Origin: O2-02-FULL-42-9 sp038043025
GTDB lineage: Bacteria > Pseudomonadota > Gammaproteobacteria > UBA12402
DNA: 22,917 nt
Reading direction: 5' to 3'
Assembly (NCBI GenBank): GCA_038043025.1
Contig: JBBTCW010000025.1
Location: 1 to 22,917, forward strand
Numbering within the stretch: the first letter of the stretch is position 1; each line of letters starts with the position of its first letter. The notes under the pieces are model-generated. The model saw only the letters and a list, made by a program, of their open reading frames with translations, was not told the DNA's origin and searched no databases. This document shows, piece after piece, positions 21,906-22,917 of this stretch. Position numbers and translations under genes: made by a program.

Positions 21906-22684
21906 GAAAAGCCATTCAAGATTTTGGACGCGTCGGCGTGCAATTGATCGAAGGCTTTGGTCGTTCTGGTTATGTGTTGTTTCGTTCATTGTTTCGAAAG
22001 CCCGATTTTAAGCATGGATTTACATGCTTAGTCGAGCAAATTTATAATGAAGGTGTCTTATCTTTAAGTATCATTGTAGTCTCGGGATTATTTATCGGAA
22101 TGGTGTTAGGTTTGCAAGGCTACAATATTTTAGAAAAATTTGGGACGACAGAAGCGCTCGGCCAATTAGTGGCGTTGAGTGTGGCGCGAGAATTAGGGCC
22201 TGTGGTTGCTGCGTTATTGTTTGCGGGGCGTGCAGGGTCTGCATTAACGGCAGAGATTGGTTTGATGAAAGCGACAGATCAGTTGTCCATGATGGAAATG
22301 ATGGCGGTTGATCCGCTGCAGCGCATTATTTCGCCTCGATTATGGGGTGGTTTTATTTCATTACCGATCTTAGCGACTATTTTCAGCGCCGTTGCTATTT
22401 ACGGGGGCTATTTGGTGGGGGTGAAATGGTTGGGTGTCGATGCGGGTGCATTTTGGTCTGGCATGCAATCTAACGTGTCGTTTCGAATTGATATCTTAAA
22501 TGGGATTATTAAAAGTTTGTTTTTCGGCATTGCCGTGACTTGGGTGGCCGTATTTCAAGGATATGATTGTGTGCCAACTGCAGAAGGGATTAGTCGCGCG
22601 ACGACGCGTAGCGTGGTATATGCTTCATTAGTGATTTTGGGATTAGATTTTATATTAACGGCCATGATGTTAGGGGGATGGTGA
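21902..22684 (+). CDS. Phospholipid transporter permease MlaE
   Basis: 260 aa, full family length. About five or six hydrophobic segments are visible, including ILSIIVVSGLFIGMVLGLQ-like, LGQLVALSVARELGPVVAALLFAG and the C-terminal VVYASLVILGLDFILTAMML. The LARELGPV-like block and GRAGSALTAEIGLMKATDQLSMMEMMAVDP are diagnostic of the MlaE/YrbE permease family. It forms the membrane dimer under the MlaD ring. It overlaps mlaF by 4 bp and mlaD by 1 bp. Confidence 0.95.
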   Translation: MRKAIQDFGRVGVQLIEGFGRSGYVLFRSLFRKPDFKHGFTCLVEQIYNEGVLSLSIIVVSGLFIGMVLGLQGYNILEKFGTTEALGQLVALSVARELGPVVAALLFAGRAGSALTAEIGLMKATDQLSMMEMMAVDPLQRIISPRLWGGFISLPILATIFSAVAIYGGYLVGVKWLGVDAGAFWSGMQSNVSFRIDILNGIIKSLFFGIAVTWVAVFQGYDCVPTAEGISRATTRSVVYASLVILGLDFILTAMMLGGW

Positions 22685-22917
22685 TGTACAAAAAACACGG
22701 TCTGGAGTTTATGGTAGGCTTGTTTATGCTTGCGGGTGCGATTGCTTTTATTGTATTAGCATTACAAGTAAGCGGTTTAACGAGTTATTCCACGGGCCCG
22801 ACCTATCAAATTACCGCGAACTTTGAAAATGTCGGTGATTTGAAAGAGCGCGCGATGGTGACAGTCGCGGGGGTTAATGTTGGCCGCGTAACAGATATTG
22901 CCTTAAATCCAACGACG
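22684..22917 (+). CDS. MlaD, MCE-domain substrate-binding subunit (partial, runs off the window)
   Basis: The first 78 codons only; the gene continues past the window end. The start overlaps the mlaE stop by one base (TGATG). The sequence opens MYKKHGLEFMVGLFML, a single N-terminal membrane anchor at about 9-29. The beginning of an MCE domain follows: YQITANFENVGDLKERAMV and VAGVNVGRVTDIAL, the typical F-x-N-xx-GL-xx-G-x-V-xx-aGV-xVG-xV pattern. In E. coli MlaD forms a hexameric ring that binds phospholipid above MlaE. Confidence 0.95.
   Translation, partial: MYKKHGLEFMVGLFMLAGAIAFIVLALQVSGLTSYSTGPTYQITANFENVGDLKERAMVTVAGVNVGRVTDIALNPTT

Overview
The window looks like chromosome from an AT-rich gammaproteobacterium, most plausibly a member of the Legionellales (Legionella/Coxiella-type, host-associated). 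Three things point there. The right half keeps the classical gammaproteobacterial synteny of mlaFED divergent from kdsD-kdsC-lptC-lptB-hpf-rapZ-npr. Intergenic DNA is full of small palindromic repeats. A gene encoding an orphan, effector-like protein is preceded by a PmrA-box-like element of the kind that controls Dot/Icm effectors. The exact genus cannot be fixed from this sequence alone.

Layout. 1-435: two composite copies of a palindrome-rich repeat, one carrying a 35-bp tandem triplication. 495-14526: one rightward, tightly packed 12-gene cluster. It begins with a PAS-GGDEF-EAL phosphodiesterase, then two small genes of unknown function (one membrane, one soluble). A Wsp/Frz-like chemosensory core follows: cheW, cheR-TPR, cheW, two receptors, a cheA-REC hybrid, cheB and a REC-GGDEF diguanylate cyclase. 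It ends with a membrane HD-GYP-type phosphodiesterase. Many junctions overlap by a few bases, so the genes are probably co-translated. 14527-14885: gene-free promoter region with PmrA-like half-sites. 14886-16427: orphan effector-like protein. 16438-16618: three hairpin repeats between convergent genes. 16631-20985 (leftward): npr, rapZ, hpf, lptB, lptC, kdsC, kdsD. 21099-22917 (rightward): mlaF, mlaE and the start of mlaD.

How it works together. The chemosensory core should convert a membrane or periplasmic signal into phosphorylation of the REC-GGDEF output protein and so into c-di-GMP. CheR and CheB would provide methylation-based adaptation. The two flanking phosphodiesterases would remove the product, so synthesis, adaptation and breakdown are encoded together. 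There is no CheY, CheZ or flagellar gene here. The cluster differs from canonical wspABCDEFR in having tandem receptors placed after the second cheW, in one receptor lacking a HAMP domain, and in the two small unknown genes and two phosphodiesterases.

The right half concerns the outer membrane: Kdo synthesis, LPS export and phospholipid transport. lptA, rpoN, ptsN and yrbG, which normally sit in this neighbourhood, are absent from it.

The best candidates for something new are the rearranged c-di-GMP chemosensory cluster with its HAMP-less receptor, the PmrA-box-linked orphan protein, and the covarying hairpin family shared by the two repeat loci.
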